Assembly: GCF_000378005.1 (NCBI RefSeq)
Contig: NZ_KB899040.1
Coordinates: 125,468 to 189,467, forward strand
DNA length: 64,000 nucleotides
Direction of reading: 5' to 3'
Source of the DNA: Coprothermobacter platensis DSM 11748
Lineage (GTDB): Bacteria > Coprothermobacterota > Coprothermobacteria > Coprothermobacterales > Coprothermobacteraceae
Shown one piece after another: positions 25,659 to 33,629 of the stretch. The notes below the pieces were generated by a model that worked only from the letters and a program-made list of their open reading frames with translations, did not search any database and was not told where the DNA came from. Each line of letters starts with the position of its first letter. Positions within the stretch are counted from its first letter, which is position 1. The position numbers were made by a program, and so were the translations under genes.

Positions 25659-26000
25659 ATGATAGCTTATGATTTAGCATTTGGGGAATTACTCATTAAT
25701 GGTAAGTCTTACCGCAATGATGTCATGCTCATAGGTGAAAATCCAAAAACGTGGATAAGGCCAGAAATCCATGAAGTGAATATTGAAGATGTAATCCATG
25801 CTATTCCTCCGGATGTGTCATATGTGGTTTTCGGCATAGGCTTTCATGGAAGAATGTTTGTATCTCCAGACATTGCTAACGTGCTCAGGAAACAGGGCAT
25901 AGCTTGCATAGAACAAAAAACGCCACAAGCCCTCCAGACGTACGACAAACTTGTTAATGATGGGCAGAGAGCTGTGGCGTTTTTACATCTTGGCTGTTAA
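25659..26000 (+). CDS. Mth938-domain (DUF498) protein
   Basis: A 113-residue soluble protein. GELLINGKSYRNDVMLIG, YVVFGIGFHGRMFVSPDI and IEQKTPQALQTYDKL follow the Mth938-like fold (also seen in NDUFAF3), whose bacterial role is unknown. ATG 25659 has AAAGGGGGTGA upstream, and a TATAAT at 25626-25631 could give it its own promoter. Its last codons contain a hairpin that doubles as a terminator. It converges on pckA with a 5-nt gap. Confidence 0.82.
   Translation: MIAYDLAFGELLINGKSYRNDVMLIGENPKTWIRPEIHEVNIEDVIHAIPPDVSYVVFGIGFHGRMFVSPDIANVLRKQGIACIEQKTPQALQTYDKLVNDGQRAVAFLHLGC
25916..25984. terminator. Terminator hairpin embedded in the 3' end of the Mth938-like gene
   Basis: AAAAACGCCACA (25916-25927) and TGTGGCGTTTTT (25973-25984) form a perfect 12-bp stem with a 45-nt loop. 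The whole structure lies inside the coding sequence. On the minus strand the stem is followed by TTTTTTG, so it can terminate the converging pckA transcript. Confidence 0.6.
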
Positions 26001-26005
26001 TTTAT

Positions 26006-27478
26006 TTAGATAGACTCTCTAATTTCTGGATATAGCTTATCGAATTTAGCTAAGTGTTTCCTTCTGTCTTCGCGAAGTTCTTCCATCATGTGATGAAATT
26101 TGTCTTTCCCATATATGGTATAAGGGTCAAATGGTGCAAGATCCAAATCTGGCATATCTGTAGGTATGTCGTAACCTAAATCGTCATTATACTGCCATTG
26201 GATGTTCCCTCTGGCGATGTTTTCAACGATTTTCAATGTTACCTCTGGTGTAATCTTTATCCCGTCTAATCCTCCTACTTTCCCAGTGTTGACAATATAT
26301 ACATCTATAGGATGATTCTTAAGGATTTCATAAAGACGATTACCACTTTTGGCAGGTTCGTTTATTATGAATGGGTCGAAGCCTACTACACGTGTTGTTT
26401 CTCCCACACGGTTGGGATCATCGGCACTGGTTATCGTACTTTCTCCCAGCATAAAGAATGCTGCCGCTTGAGCAGGGCTAGTTAAACGTCCCACAGGAGG
26501 TATATCGTACCGTCTGGTGTTGAAAAGGAAGAAATTAACCTGGGGCAGATCTATACGATCGCTTGTATTAGGAATGTGCTTTCTGTTTATGACAGCTCTT
26601 CCATTGGTACTTATGCTCATATTGTCGAAATCGATTTCGCCTTCCGGTGATACATATACGTTTTCTAGAATGGCATCAGATGAAAGACATGCTTCTTTAA
26701 GTTCTGGTGTAGAGTTAACGGAGTCGGTTTTTACGTAAAAGTTCTTTTCTGTACCAAAGGAATTACCACGCACGGTAAGCATGTTTATATCGTCTTGGAG
26801 GATTTCTACTCCTTCAGGTGGTTGAAGCTTGTGGCAGTTCACACATATGGTAGTCTTGCCTGTACCGGAAAGACCGAATACCAGTGTTCCCTTTTCCGTA
26901 AGCTCTCCATGGCTATCTTTAACATGGTAAATCTTGCTTCCTGCATGAAGGCCTATGCCTCCGCGTTCTTCACGCATGATATGCATGGCCATTCTTAGCC
27001 CAGCCATCTTCGATTCACCGTAGTAATCAGAACCCAATATCATCGTGAAATGGAGGTTCGGAAAAACAAGAATACGTCTCTGTGGCCAGTCTGGAAAGGC
27101 TGCAATAAAAATATCTGGTTCTTTGTTTCCTACGGGATCGAAATTATTGTGTGTCATCATAAAGGCTAAGCGCGCATATTCTACGGGAACGATATAAACC
27201 TGCCTAAAGAGGTTTTCAGAAGCTTGGCCAATGTTTCTTTCTACTTTTATCATCTGTCTTGAGCGGTAACTGTCTAAAACGTCTTGGAATAGTTTTTCCA
27301 AGTCTGGGGTTACCGTGTCATGATACTCGGTAAAAGGTGCACTGCGTGATTTAATCTTTGAATGATAAACGGGGATTCCATAGCGGTTCGGTACTTCATC
27401 TTTCTTTGCAAGCTCCCGGAGCTCGGGGAGCTCCGGGTTTTGTAAATAGGTTAAGTCGCTAAAAAACTCTTCCCACAT
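26006..27478 (-). CDS. pckA: Phosphoenolpyruvate carboxykinase (ATP type)
   Basis: It converts oxaloacetate and ATP to phosphoenolpyruvate, CO2 and ADP, or runs in reverse in anaerobes. Walker A is GLSGTGKTT at 202-210; DYYGESKMAGLR near 151-162 carries the active-site Lys, and EILQDDINML the metal-binding acidic residues. At 490 residues it is about 50 shorter than E. coli PckA and diverges in several motifs, so it belongs to a distinct branch. ATG 27478 has a perfect AGGAGG. A 30-bp palindrome lies just upstream of that site. Confidence 0.92.
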   Translation of the reverse strand: MWEEFFSDLTYLQNPELPELRELAKKDEVPNRYGIPVYHSKIKSRSAPFTEYHDTVTPDLEKLFQDVLDSYRSRQMIKVERNIGQASENLFRQVYIVPVEYARLAFMMTHNNFDPVGNKEPDIFIAAFPDWPQRRILVFPNLHFTMILGSDYYGESKMAGLRMAMHIMREERGGIGLHAGSKIYHVKDSHGELTEKGTLVFGLSGTGKTTICVNCHKLQPPEGVEILQDDINMLTVRGNSFGTEKNFYVKTDSVNSTPELKEACLSSDAILENVYVSPEGEIDFDNMSISTNGRAVINRKHIPNTSDRIDLPQVNFFLFNTRRYDIPPVGRLTSPAQAAAFFMLGESTITSADDPNRVGETTRVVGFDPFIINEPAKSGNRLYEILKNHPIDVYIVNTGKVGGLDGIKITPEVTLKIVENIARGNIQWQYNDDLGYDIPTDMPDLDLAPFDPYTIYGKDKFHHMMEELREDRRKHLAKFDKLYPEIRESI

Positions 27479-27494
27479 GGCGCTGCCTCCTATT

Positions 27495-27524
27495 AAGTAA
27501 AGGTTAATTTATTAACCTTTACTT
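27495..27524. promoter_or_regulatory. 30-bp palindrome upstream of pckA
   Basis: AAGTAAAGGTTAA (27495-27507), a TTTA loop and TTAACCTTTACTT (27512-27524) form a perfect 13-bp inverted repeat between the sugar-isomerase-like gene and pckA. It ends about 7 nt from the pckA ribosome-binding site. It could be a dimeric repressor operator or an AT-rich hairpin in the mRNA. It has no poly-T tract on the minus strand. Confidence 0.6.
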
Positions 27525-27528
27525 TACA

Positions 27529-28644
27529 TTATAGCAGCTGCCAGCCAAACTCCTGTAAAACCTCCAGTTGCTTGCTCCAATCTCCTGGTACAAGCACTAA
27601 GTGATTGCCTATGCTCCTCCTGAATGGATTCTCTTTAAGTTTTAACGTTATCTGCGTACGGCACATATTTCCAACATGCGGTTTTTCCACTGTTTCTCCG
27701 ACGAAGTACTTGTATTTTTTATCTTTACCCATGCGCAGAGCAGTGTAAAGGCCTTCTGGCATCTTTCCATTGATGCCTACGTTATAACCTGTTTCAAAAT
27801 GTGTTGTCAGTGAATAGCTTTCGACTAAATCTAACGCTACTGTGCAATGAGCGAACGTGTATTCAGGGTGATTCTTTCTCGCCAAGTTTATCATGAATCC
27901 TGGTGTTCCCATGAGTTGATTGGCAACCATCATCGTTACCAAACTTTCTACATCGCCTTCGCAAGCTGCTGGTATTTTTTTCGTATTGAACGTGGACAAT
28001 GACAAACATCCACTTATTTTAAGGTTTACAGCCATGTCAAAGCATCTTAAAGCAAAAGCTGTTAGTTTGTATTTATCAACGATTTTTTCCAATGCGGTAT
28101 AAACTTTTGTTCCTTTGACAACTTCTTCTTTTTCTATGGTTGAACTGGTAGCATTTTCCCATACCTGATTTGCCAGAGCCTGATCTTCTTGCAATAGTGC
28201 ATTGAGTTCTTCAAGAGGAATTTCCATGTATGGAATATTAAGTTGATTGAGAATGGTGTAGTCGCCACTCTTTATAAGCCATGAACTGGGTTTGCCGATT
28301 AGCCCTACATTTTGCTTCTTTAAGTTTTCCAAAATGCTGAGCCACTGTATGTAAGTATCAGAAAGTTCACTGATTAATGGAACATTCAAGTTATGTTCTA
28401 ATGCATAACTTTGAATTTCCAAACTGGCGGCCAAGCCATTAGCGGTGCCAAATGGAATGAGCATTAAACCGTCTCTAAGATAGTCTTTTGCTATTTCTTC
28501 ACTTCCACCGCTTAGAACAATCAATGCTTCCGGTTGTTCTGTTTCTTCTAAGGCTATTCCATGATCGTTGAAGAAATGGATAGCATCTTCCTTCATCTTG
28601 TTCATGGAAGCCATGATAGGGCTCGCAACGAATTTGACTTTCAT
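27529..28644 (-). CDS. L-fucose/L-arabinose isomerase-like protein
   Basis: A 371-residue soluble protein resembling the fucose/arabinose isomerase superfamily: an N-terminal substrate-like domain (LIVLSGGSEEIAKDYL, LIPFGTANGLAAS), then CFDMAVNLKISGCLSLSTFN and a C-terminal domain with THFETGYNVGINGKMPEGLYTALR. The catalytic residues cannot be pinned down by eye, so isomerase activity is not assured. ATG 28644 is chosen for its GAGGTGAG site; a longer frame to 28698 overlaps the upstream gene. It is followed by pckA across a 50-nt gap with a palindrome. Confidence 0.7.
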   Translation of the reverse strand: MKVKFVASPIMASMNKMKEDAIHFFNDHGIALEETEQPEALIVLSGGSEEIAKDYLRDGLMLIPFGTANGLAASLEIQSYALEHNLNVPLISELSDTYIQWLSILENLKKQNVGLIGKPSSWLIKSGDYTILNQLNIPYMEIPLEELNALLQEDQALANQVWENATSSTIEKEEVVKGTKVYTALEKIVDKYKLTAFALRCFDMAVNLKISGCLSLSTFNTKKIPAACEGDVESLVTMMVANQLMGTPGFMINLARKNHPEYTFAHCTVALDLVESYSLTTHFETGYNVGINGKMPEGLYTALRMGKDKKYKYFVGETVEKPHVGNMCRTQITLKLKENPFRRSIGNHLVLVPGDWSKQLEVLQEFGWQLL

Positions 28645-28651
28645 AGGTTTC

Positions 28652-29110
28652 TCACCTCGCAATTTGCATAGCAGACCATGTGACGGCTGTAACGACAACG
28701 CATGCTATTAGTACGCCCGCAGCTATGGAAATCCAAGCTAACGGCCTTTTCACGTCCAATGCTTCGGCTATAACCCCACCGGTAAAAGCACCTGTTCCGG
28801 GCAGAGGAATACCGACAAACAACGCGAGCGATACAGCCAAACCGGTTTCATACTTTCTAAACCGTTTGAGAGCGCCATACAGGTATTTTTGATAGTAGCC
28901 GTTCAATTTTGGGTACTTTAACAACCATCGTTTTAGAAGCTTGACACATTCATAGACGATTATGCCCATTAGCGTGTTTGCCAAAAAGGCAACAGCGAAA
29001 ACACCCGATACCGGCATGTGCTCAAGCAGACCGTATGGGATACTTCCTCTACATTCCACTACTGGGCTCATTGAAATTAGGGCAAGATATACCCATTTAC
29101 TGACGCTCAT
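28652..29110 (-). CDS. Small multidrug-export family membrane protein
   Basis: A 152-residue membrane protein with four hydrophobic segments. SPVVECRGSIPYGL near the start and FVGIPLPGTGAFTGGVIAEAL in the middle match the small multi-drug export family; actual transport is unproven. ATG 29110 has no Shine-Dalgarno site. TATAAT lies 7 nt upstream, with TTGGCT 15 nt before it, suggesting a leaderless transcript. It is divergent from the next gene across only 23 nt. Confidence 0.82.
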   Translation of the reverse strand: MSVSKWVYLALISMSPVVECRGSIPYGLLEHMPVSGVFAVAFLANTLMGIIVYECVKLLKRWLLKYPKLNGYYQKYLYGALKRFRKYETGLAVSLALFVGIPLPGTGAFTGGVIAEALDVKRPLAWISIAAGVLIACVVVTAVTWSAMQIAR

Positions 29111-29117
29111 CGATGCT

Positions 29118-29123
29118 ATTATA
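29118..29123 (-). promoter_or_regulatory. -10 box with leaderless spacing (minus strand)
   Basis: TATAAT (29123-29118) is followed by AGCATCG and then ATG at 29110, with no Shine-Dalgarno site. TTGGCT 15 nt upstream is a partial -35. This box overlaps the plus-strand box TACAAT at 29122-29127 that serves the divergent gene. Confidence 0.55.
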
Positions 29124-29127
29124 CAAT
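29122..29127 (+). promoter_or_regulatory. -10 box with leaderless spacing (plus strand)
   Basis: TACAAT is followed by AAAGAT and the ATG at 29134. No Shine-Dalgarno site is visible. It shares two bases with the opposing -10 box, so the 23-nt spacer may be one bidirectional promoter. Confidence 0.5.
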
Positions 29128-29133
29128 AAAGAT

Positions 29134-29601
29134 ATGACAGCCAAGATTAAGGCTTTTATTGTGGCGGTGGTTTTTGGATTGGGTTCTCTTTTTGGATACT
29201 CAGCTATCGGACCATTTACTGCTTTAGAAAGGGCAAGAGCACTGGATTTATATGAACGGCATGTTCAAACAGCCGCACAAGAAAAACTCTCAGAGATTTC
29301 ATCCTACACAAAAGAGCACACTGTAGGTTATGAGGATATTGCTTTTGAAAGTGTAAATTTTGCAGAGCAGGATTTCTTTCTTAAAAGCTATAACCTTGTT
29401 TTAGAAATTACCGGTACACCTGTGATGGAGTATGAAATTAAACTGAAGGATGGTACTCTTTCTTGCAAAACGCCTCTGAGTGCTTATGCAGTGTTTTCTA
29501 AAGATCATGGTTCCATAAAACTGTCCAGTTTTATTTTAAGGTCTAACCCGAAAAGCGAGTGTACATCATTACTTGCCCAGTCTACTGGACAAAATCATTG
29601 A
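29134..29601 (+). CDS. Hypothetical secreted or membrane-anchored protein
   Basis: A 155-residue protein I do not recognise. Residues 5-24 ([20 protein letters not shown]) form a hydrophobic N-terminal segment, either an anchor or an uncleaved signal. The rest is soluble and rich in beta strands, so it should sit outside the cytoplasmic membrane. It has no lipobox. The last 33 nt overlap the end of the ABC ATPase gene on the opposite strand. The frame opens at 29113, but ATG 29134 fits the promoter spacing. Confidence 0.65.
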   Translation: MTAKIKAFIVAVVFGLGSLFGYSAIGPFTALERARALDLYERHVQTAAQEKLSEISSYTKEHTVGYEDIAFESVNFAEQDFFLKSYNLVLEITGTPVMEYEIKLKDGTLSCKTPLSAYAVFSKDHGSIKLSSFILRSNPKSECTSLLAQSTGQNH

Positions 29602-30345
29602 ATATACTTTATCAAGAATGTCCTCAAAGGCTTTATCACGTGAATCACGTGGCCGTGGTAAATCCACGCTTACCTCTCCCATAATGTGGGCAGGCCTTGC
29701 ACTTAATACAATTATTCTGTCAGCCAAGAAAACAGCTTCTTCCATGTTATGTGTAACCATGAGGACCGACTTCAAAGGAAGCTTTTTCTCTTGCCATAAG
29801 TTAACTACCTGCTCTCTTAAGTCAGCTGCTGTGAGTACATCCAAGGCAGAGAATGGTTCATCCATAAGGAGTATCTCGGGTTCTACTGCGAGTGCTCTTG
29901 CTATGCCTACCCGTTGCTTCATGCCTCCAGATAGTTCTCTTGGGTAGGCATCTTCGAACGAATCTAAACCTACCATATCGATGTACTTCAAAGCTGTTCT
30001 CACACGCTGTCTGGGATTTATCCCTCTCGCTTCTAATACAAGCTCGATGTTTTCTTGTACTGTAAGCCAGGGAATGAGCGCGAAACTTTGAAATACCATA
30101 CTTACATTTGGATTTGGTTGAGGGTTCGGCTGGTCTTTGTATAGAACCTCGCCTGTGTATTGGTTGAGTATGCCGCTCACTATACGTAAAATTGTTGATT
30201 TACCCGAACCTGAAGGGCCTACTAAGCACAAAAACTCCCCTTCGTTAAGGGAAAAATTTATATTTTCTAAGACAGTAAGTTCTTTACCGTTCTCTCTAAA
30301 AGTAAGATTTAAATTCTTAATATCCAGTAATGCCACAGCTCTCAT
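29569..30345 (-). CDS. ABC transporter ATPase, nitrate/sulfonate/taurine type
   Basis: The ATP-hydrolysing subunit of an importer: Walker [11 protein letters not shown]-loop [20 protein letters not shown], signature LSGGMKQR and Walker [13 protein letters not shown]. The overall sequence is that of the NitT/TauT (SsuB/TauB) family. About 257 residues; the start may be ATG 30345, overlapping the permease stop (TGATG), or GTG 30336 with GGAG 11 nt upstream. Homologues of this type often carry a C-terminal AAA-associated domain. Here that domain is absent and is encoded by a separate gene two places upstream. Confidence 0.9.
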   Translation of the reverse strand: MRAVALLDIKNLNLTFRENGKELTVLENINFSLNEGEFLCLVGPSGSGKSTILRIVSGILNQYTGEVLYKDQPNPQPNPNVSMVFQSFALIPWLTVQENIELVLEARGINPRQRVRTALKYIDMVGLDSFEDAYPRELSGGMKQRVGIARALAVEPEILLMDEPFSALDVLTAADLREQVVNLWQEKKLPLKSVLMVTHNMEEAVFLADRIIVLSARPAHIMGEVSVDLPRPRDSRDKAFEDILDKVYSMILSSRLGK

Positions 30346-31844
30346 CACTCCGTTATATTGTACTTTTCTGCAGATCTACTGTACCATGGACGCCAGAATA
30401 ACATGTTTACCAACACAATGAGCACAGTCATACAAAGAACCGTGAGGACCAAAGCCTTTGTATTGGATGTAGCTTCTGTGAGTAATGAACCTATACCAGG
30501 TATGGAATATACCTGGTCACCAAATTGAACATGCTCTGCCACGATGGACGCGTTCCAAGCACCGCCCCAAGCAGTCAATGCGCCTGTGATGAGCGGAGGA
30601 AGTATGGCAGGTATGAGCACATTCTTGTAGTAAAGCCAACCTTTGATGTTAAAAACTTGAGACATTTCGGTGAGCACGCCTGGCAAGAGCATTGCTCCCT
30701 TACTCATATTGAAAAGGGCATACCAGAAGGAACCTGTTAAAAGAAGAAGTATGGATAAAAGTTCCATATAAGACCTACCGCCTAAAGCGACAATAGGTGG
30801 GTAAAAAATGACGGCAGGTATACTTCCTAAAATAGATGCTAAAGAATAAATGTTTTGAGCTGTTTGGACATTTCTCACACTTCTAATAACAAACGGTAGT
30901 GCCAGCAACACAGAAATTACAACTGCGGCTATAACTCTCATAGCGGTCACAGTAAGAGCTGTGGGTATCTGAACAAGAATATCCCACGGGTATGGCGGTG
31001 TAAAGAGCCAATATAAAAGATAACCAACAGCAGCTGCTACGATGGTACCTATGCCATATATCACATATTTTGCTACTTTGCCGTAGGCTCTATTGCCGAG
31101 ACTGACCAAACTAACTAAAAATGTATCTATCCTTAATGCTCTTCCTAATCCCGATAGTACATCCACTACAGTTGGCCATTCAGGCGCACTACCAGTAGCG
31201 TTATATTGGAATAACTCAGACCAGCGTACCAATGGTCTAAAAATAAAGATTTGGAGCAGTGCATTTATGAGCACTATGGTCCCTATAGACGCTATTACTC
31301 CCCAAATGTTGCCTTGAGCCAAATAGGACATCATGGTTGAGCCTAATCCGGGCAGTTTAACTTGTTTATTTCCCAAAGAAATGATTTCGCTTGCCATTAA
31401 GAAATACCAACCGTTTGCCATACTTACACCGCTGTTGAATACGATCGTCGGTATCATTGCTGGCAAGTAAACTCTTCTTACTGTAAAATCAGGTCCGAAA
31501 TTAAAAGCTTTGCTAACCTCGCCGAATTCACGAGGCAGTGTTTTTATCGTTTCATAAACGCCAAACGCTATGTTCCATGCCTGGGATGTAAAAATGAGAA
31601 AAATGGCTGCCAGTTCTAACCCGATGCGTTGCCCTTGAAATACGGCAGCAAAAAAGGCTATAGCTACAGGGAAGAATCCTAAAATTGGAACCGACTGTAA
31701 TACATCAAGCAGTGCAATCATGAATTTTTCTCGTTTTGGGCTTACATTTGCTGACACACCATAGAAAATACCAAATGCCAGCGATAATATGTAAGCGACA
31801 AAGATGCGATATGTTGACCAACAGGCAGCCGATATTAGTTGCAC
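30345..31844 (-). CDS. ABC transporter permease with two fused permease domains
   Basis: A 499-residue membrane protein made of two binding-protein-dependent permease domains in tandem, with the cytoplasmic coupling (EAA) loops [24 protein letters not shown] in the first half and [20 protein letters not shown] in the second. About 12 transmembrane helices. A single gene thus supplies both halves of the channel. The start is GTG 31844, 12 nt after AGGAGG. It has its ATPase downstream and the AAA-associated protein upstream. No substrate-binding protein gene is adjacent, so the substrate stays unknown. Confidence 0.88.
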   Translation of the reverse strand: MQLISAACWSTYRIFVAYILSLAFGIFYGVSANVSPKREKFMIALLDVLQSVPILGFFPVAIAFFAAVFQGQRIGLELAAIFLIFTSQAWNIAFGVYETIKTLPREFGEVSKAFNFGPDFTVRRVYLPAMIPTIVFNSGVSMANGWYFLMASEIISLGNKQVKLPGLGSTMMSYLAQGNIWGVIASIGTIVLINALLQIFIFRPLVRWSELFQYNATGSAPEWPTVVDVLSGLGRALRIDTFLVSLVSLGNRAYGKVAKYVIYGIGTIVAAAVGYLLYWLFTPPYPWDILVQIPTALTVTAMRVIAAVVISVLLALPFVIRSVRNVQTAQNIYSLASILGSIPAVIFYPPIVALGGRSYMELLSILLLLTGSFWYALFNMSKGAMLLPGVLTEMSQVFNIKGWLYYKNVLIPAILPPLITGALTAWGGAWNASIVAEHVQFGDQVYSIPGIGSLLTEATSNTKALVLTVLCMTVLIVLVNMLFWRPWYSRSAEKYNITE

Positions 31845-31877
31845 ACTTAATTGTTTCCTCCTGTTATCAGTTTTTGT

Positions 31878-32405
31878 TCAATCTGATTCTTGCTGATCGC
31901 TCTGTTCTTCAGTATTGTCTTCTTCTACTTCGAGATGGATGGTCTGTTCGTCTGAATCTACCCACACGAGCTCGGCAAAACGCGCCCAGTCTAACAAGTT
32001 CCTTATGTAGTATTCCGTTTCTCTTTCACTGAAATCACCGTCGATAACGTTTTTTAAGAAATCCATATCAACGGCATGTTCGTCAGACTGTAAGAGTGCT
32101 GTTAACAATTGTGTCATGTATGGCAACTTGCTAAGAGATTCAGAAATGTAATGCTTTCTTTCTTCCATATCTTCGTCCGTAAACTGTTTCCCAACGTCCG
32201 TGAAAACCACGTCACCATTATCTACATCTACAAGACCAAACAACTGAGCGGTCTCAATAGTAGATATAAGCTCATCTATATCGTGACCTACTGTTCTTCC
32301 AAGTTTGTAAAGGTCTACGCGACCATGTTCGTCGTCCAAGATTTCTAAAAGTCCTAAAACTTCGCTAACGCGAGCTTTCGGCAATGGAACGTCCATTTTT
32401 TGCAT
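31878..32405 (-). CDS. Free-standing AAA-associated C-terminal domain protein
   Basis: A 175-residue acidic protein: PLPKARVSEVLGLLEILDD, DLYKLGRTVGHDIDELISTIETAQLFGLV, DVVFTDVGKQF and FSERETEYYIRNLLDWARFAEL. This is the pattern normally fused to the C-terminus of NitT/TauT-type ABC ATPases (AAA-associated domain), where it is thought to be regulatory. Here it is a separate gene and the first of the operon. The C-terminal 25 residues are highly acidic. ATG 32405 has a GGGAGG site. Confidence 0.82.
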   Translation of the reverse strand: MQKMDVPLPKARVSEVLGLLEILDDEHGRVDLYKLGRTVGHDIDELISTIETAQLFGLVDVDNGDVVFTDVGKQFTDEDMEERKHYISESLSKLPYMTQLLTALLQSDEHAVDMDFLKNVIDGDFSERETEYYIRNLLDWARFAELVWVDSDEQTIHLEVEEDNTEEQSDQQESD

Positions 32406-32449
32406 CAGTCCTCCCTAAATGGTTATTTAAAGCCCTTACATAAACAATT

Positions 32450-32468
32450 TTACCATTATGAATGGTAA
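32450..32468. promoter_or_regulatory. Palindrome between the divergent ABC operon and PilZ gene
   Basis: TTACCATT (32450-32457), ATG, AATGGTAA (32461-32468) is a perfect 8-bp inverted repeat 45 nt upstream of the ABC operon start. The size and symmetry suit an operator for a dimeric regulator; none is identified nearby. Confidence 0.4.
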
Positions 32469-32518
32469 TCCACCCTTTTGCTGGTGTAATAAAATATATC
32501 TTAGGAGGATAGGGAGGG

Positions 32519-32548
32519 CGCGGGGCCCTTATGTGGCTCTGCGTTTTT
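32519..32548 (+). terminator. GC-rich hairpin with T-run upstream of the PilZ gene
   Basis: CGCGGGGCC (32519-32527) pairs with GGCTCTGCG (32535-32543), including two G-U pairs in RNA, with a 7-nt loop and TTTTT directly after. It has the form of an intrinsic terminator on the plus strand, but no plus-strand gene precedes it. It may end a small RNA or act as an attenuator if a promoter lies further upstream. A possible -10 for the PilZ gene (TATACT, 32555-32560) follows it. Confidence 0.45.
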
Positions 32549-32572
32549 ATACGCTATACTTAAATTGGCCCT

Positions 32573-33271
32573 ATGAAAAAAGACAAAAGACCAGCTATAG
32601 GCGACAGAGGAATCTTAAAAGCGATAGATCCTAATAATAAGAAAGTGGAGTATTATTCTACTCGCGTAGAAGATATATCGGGCGACATTATTGCATGTTC
32701 TCAGCCCATGCATAGCCAGGCATATGTAAAAATATGGTCTCCAACCGTTGAATTTACGTATATTAAAGGGAACGCTATTTTCAGCTTGTCATGCGAAGTG
32801 ATTAAGCAAAGGGTGGGGAACCCTCCTCAAATTTTGATAAGACCTGTCGGTGATATTAAGAGATCTGATAGGAGGCAGGAGGTGAGAGTCCCTTGGCTCA
32901 TCCCGGCCAGTGTATTGTTTGCTGACCATTTGCCCGCAGACTTGGAAGCGTATTGGAAAGAGCATTATCCAGAAACCATAGATGCCACCATCTTGGATTT
33001 GAGTGCAGGGGGATGCCGTTTATCCGTGCAAGAATCTTTGAAGGTGAATGATCGACTATTAATTCGTTTTTGTGTCTCTCAACCCATAGAGCGGTGCTTT
33101 CTTGTACCTTCAGTGGTTAAACGTGTTGAAAAAGATGACGAAAATGGTTTATTTGTTGCCGGGATCCAATTCATGTCTATAACGGACAATGATAAAGACA
33201 AGCTATTTTCATGTATATTTTTCAAACAGCGAGAACTTATACAAAAAGGCTCTTACGAACCGGAGGGATGA
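32573..33271 (+). CDS. YcgR-type PilZ-domain protein (c-di-GMP effector)
   Basis: A 232-residue protein with an N-terminal YcgR-like beta domain (1-100) and a C-terminal PilZ domain. The c-di-GMP-binding residues are present: RxxxR in DRRQEVR near 104-108 and DLSAGGCRLSV near 142. Such proteins brake flagellar rotation on binding c-di-GMP, and here the gene lies upstream of the chemotaxis/flagellar region. No Shine-Dalgarno site precedes ATG 32573, and a TATACT box ends 12 nt before it. The last 19 nt overlap the converging gene. Confidence 0.85.
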   Translation: MKKDKRPAIGDRGILKAIDPNNKKVEYYSTRVEDISGDIIACSQPMHSQAYVKIWSPTVEFTYIKGNAIFSLSCEVIKQRVGNPPQILIRPVGDIKRSDRRQEVRVPWLIPASVLFADHLPADLEAYWKEHYPETIDATILDLSAGGCRLSVQESLKVNDRLLIRFCVSQPIERCFLVPSVVKRVEKDDENGLFVAGIQFMSITDNDKDKLFSCIFFKQRELIQKGSYEPEG

Positions 33272-33591
33272 TCTTCTTTCCAAGCTAAAATAGCTGCAAC
33301 GACTCCCCAAATAACAGCTACAGCGCAAACAAAATAAGAGCCCAGTGCTAAACCTACAGCGAGAAGCATTAAAGTTGTTCCTATGTACATGGGATGCCGA
33401 AGATAGTTATAGATGGATTTGCCGTTATTCAAGTAGTCAAAATGTTCCTCGGCACGTCCTATGAGATAGCCCCCAAACACCGCGCAAGCCAACCCTGCAA
33501 CTACTAAAGAAGGATATAAAATATGGATAGTGGTTATGCCTAATGCCACAAGGATGGAAATGATCAACCATATAGGATTTATGTTTTTCAA
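33253..33591 (-). CDS. Short isoprenylcysteine/phospholipid methyltransferase-like membrane protein
   Basis: A membrane protein of about 112 residues. The core YNYLRHPMYIGTTLMLLAVGLALGS is the conserved RHPxYxG motif of ICMT and phospholipid methyltransferases, preceded by two hydrophobic segments and followed by one. It is short and lacks most of the usual C-terminal cofactor region, so activity is doubtful. The start is probably TTG 33591 with AAGGAG 13 nt upstream; the frame extends to 33693 but over the divergent gene. The 3' end overlaps the PilZ gene by 19 nt. Confidence 0.65.
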   Translation of the reverse strand: MKNINPIWLIISILVALGITTIHILYPSLVVAGLACAVFGGYLIGRAEEHFDYLNNGKSIYNYLRHPMYIGTTLMLLAVGLALGSYFVCAVAVIWGVVAAILAWKEDHPSGS

Positions 33592-33616
33592 TACTATTCT
33601 TATACTCCTTATCTTA

Positions 33617-33622
33617 TATAAT
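33617..33622 (+). promoter_or_regulatory. -10 box with leaderless spacing before the DUF2225 gene
   Basis: TATAAT is followed by AAATGAC and then the ATG at 33630, with no Shine-Dalgarno site. This matches the arrangement at 8967, 29118, 29122 and 50048. No clear -35 element. Confidence 0.5.
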
Positions 33623-33629
33623 AAATGAC

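Noticed and set aside
32531..32563. Ten-codon reading frame (ATG 32531 to TAA) before the PilZ gene
   Set aside because: It overlaps the terminator-like hairpin and a possible -10 box; nothing supports its translation.
32405..32573. Possible c-di-GMP riboswitch in the PilZ leader
   Set aside because: Neither the GEMM-I conserved bases nor a paired-loop architecture is recognisable; only a simple hairpin and a palindrome are present.
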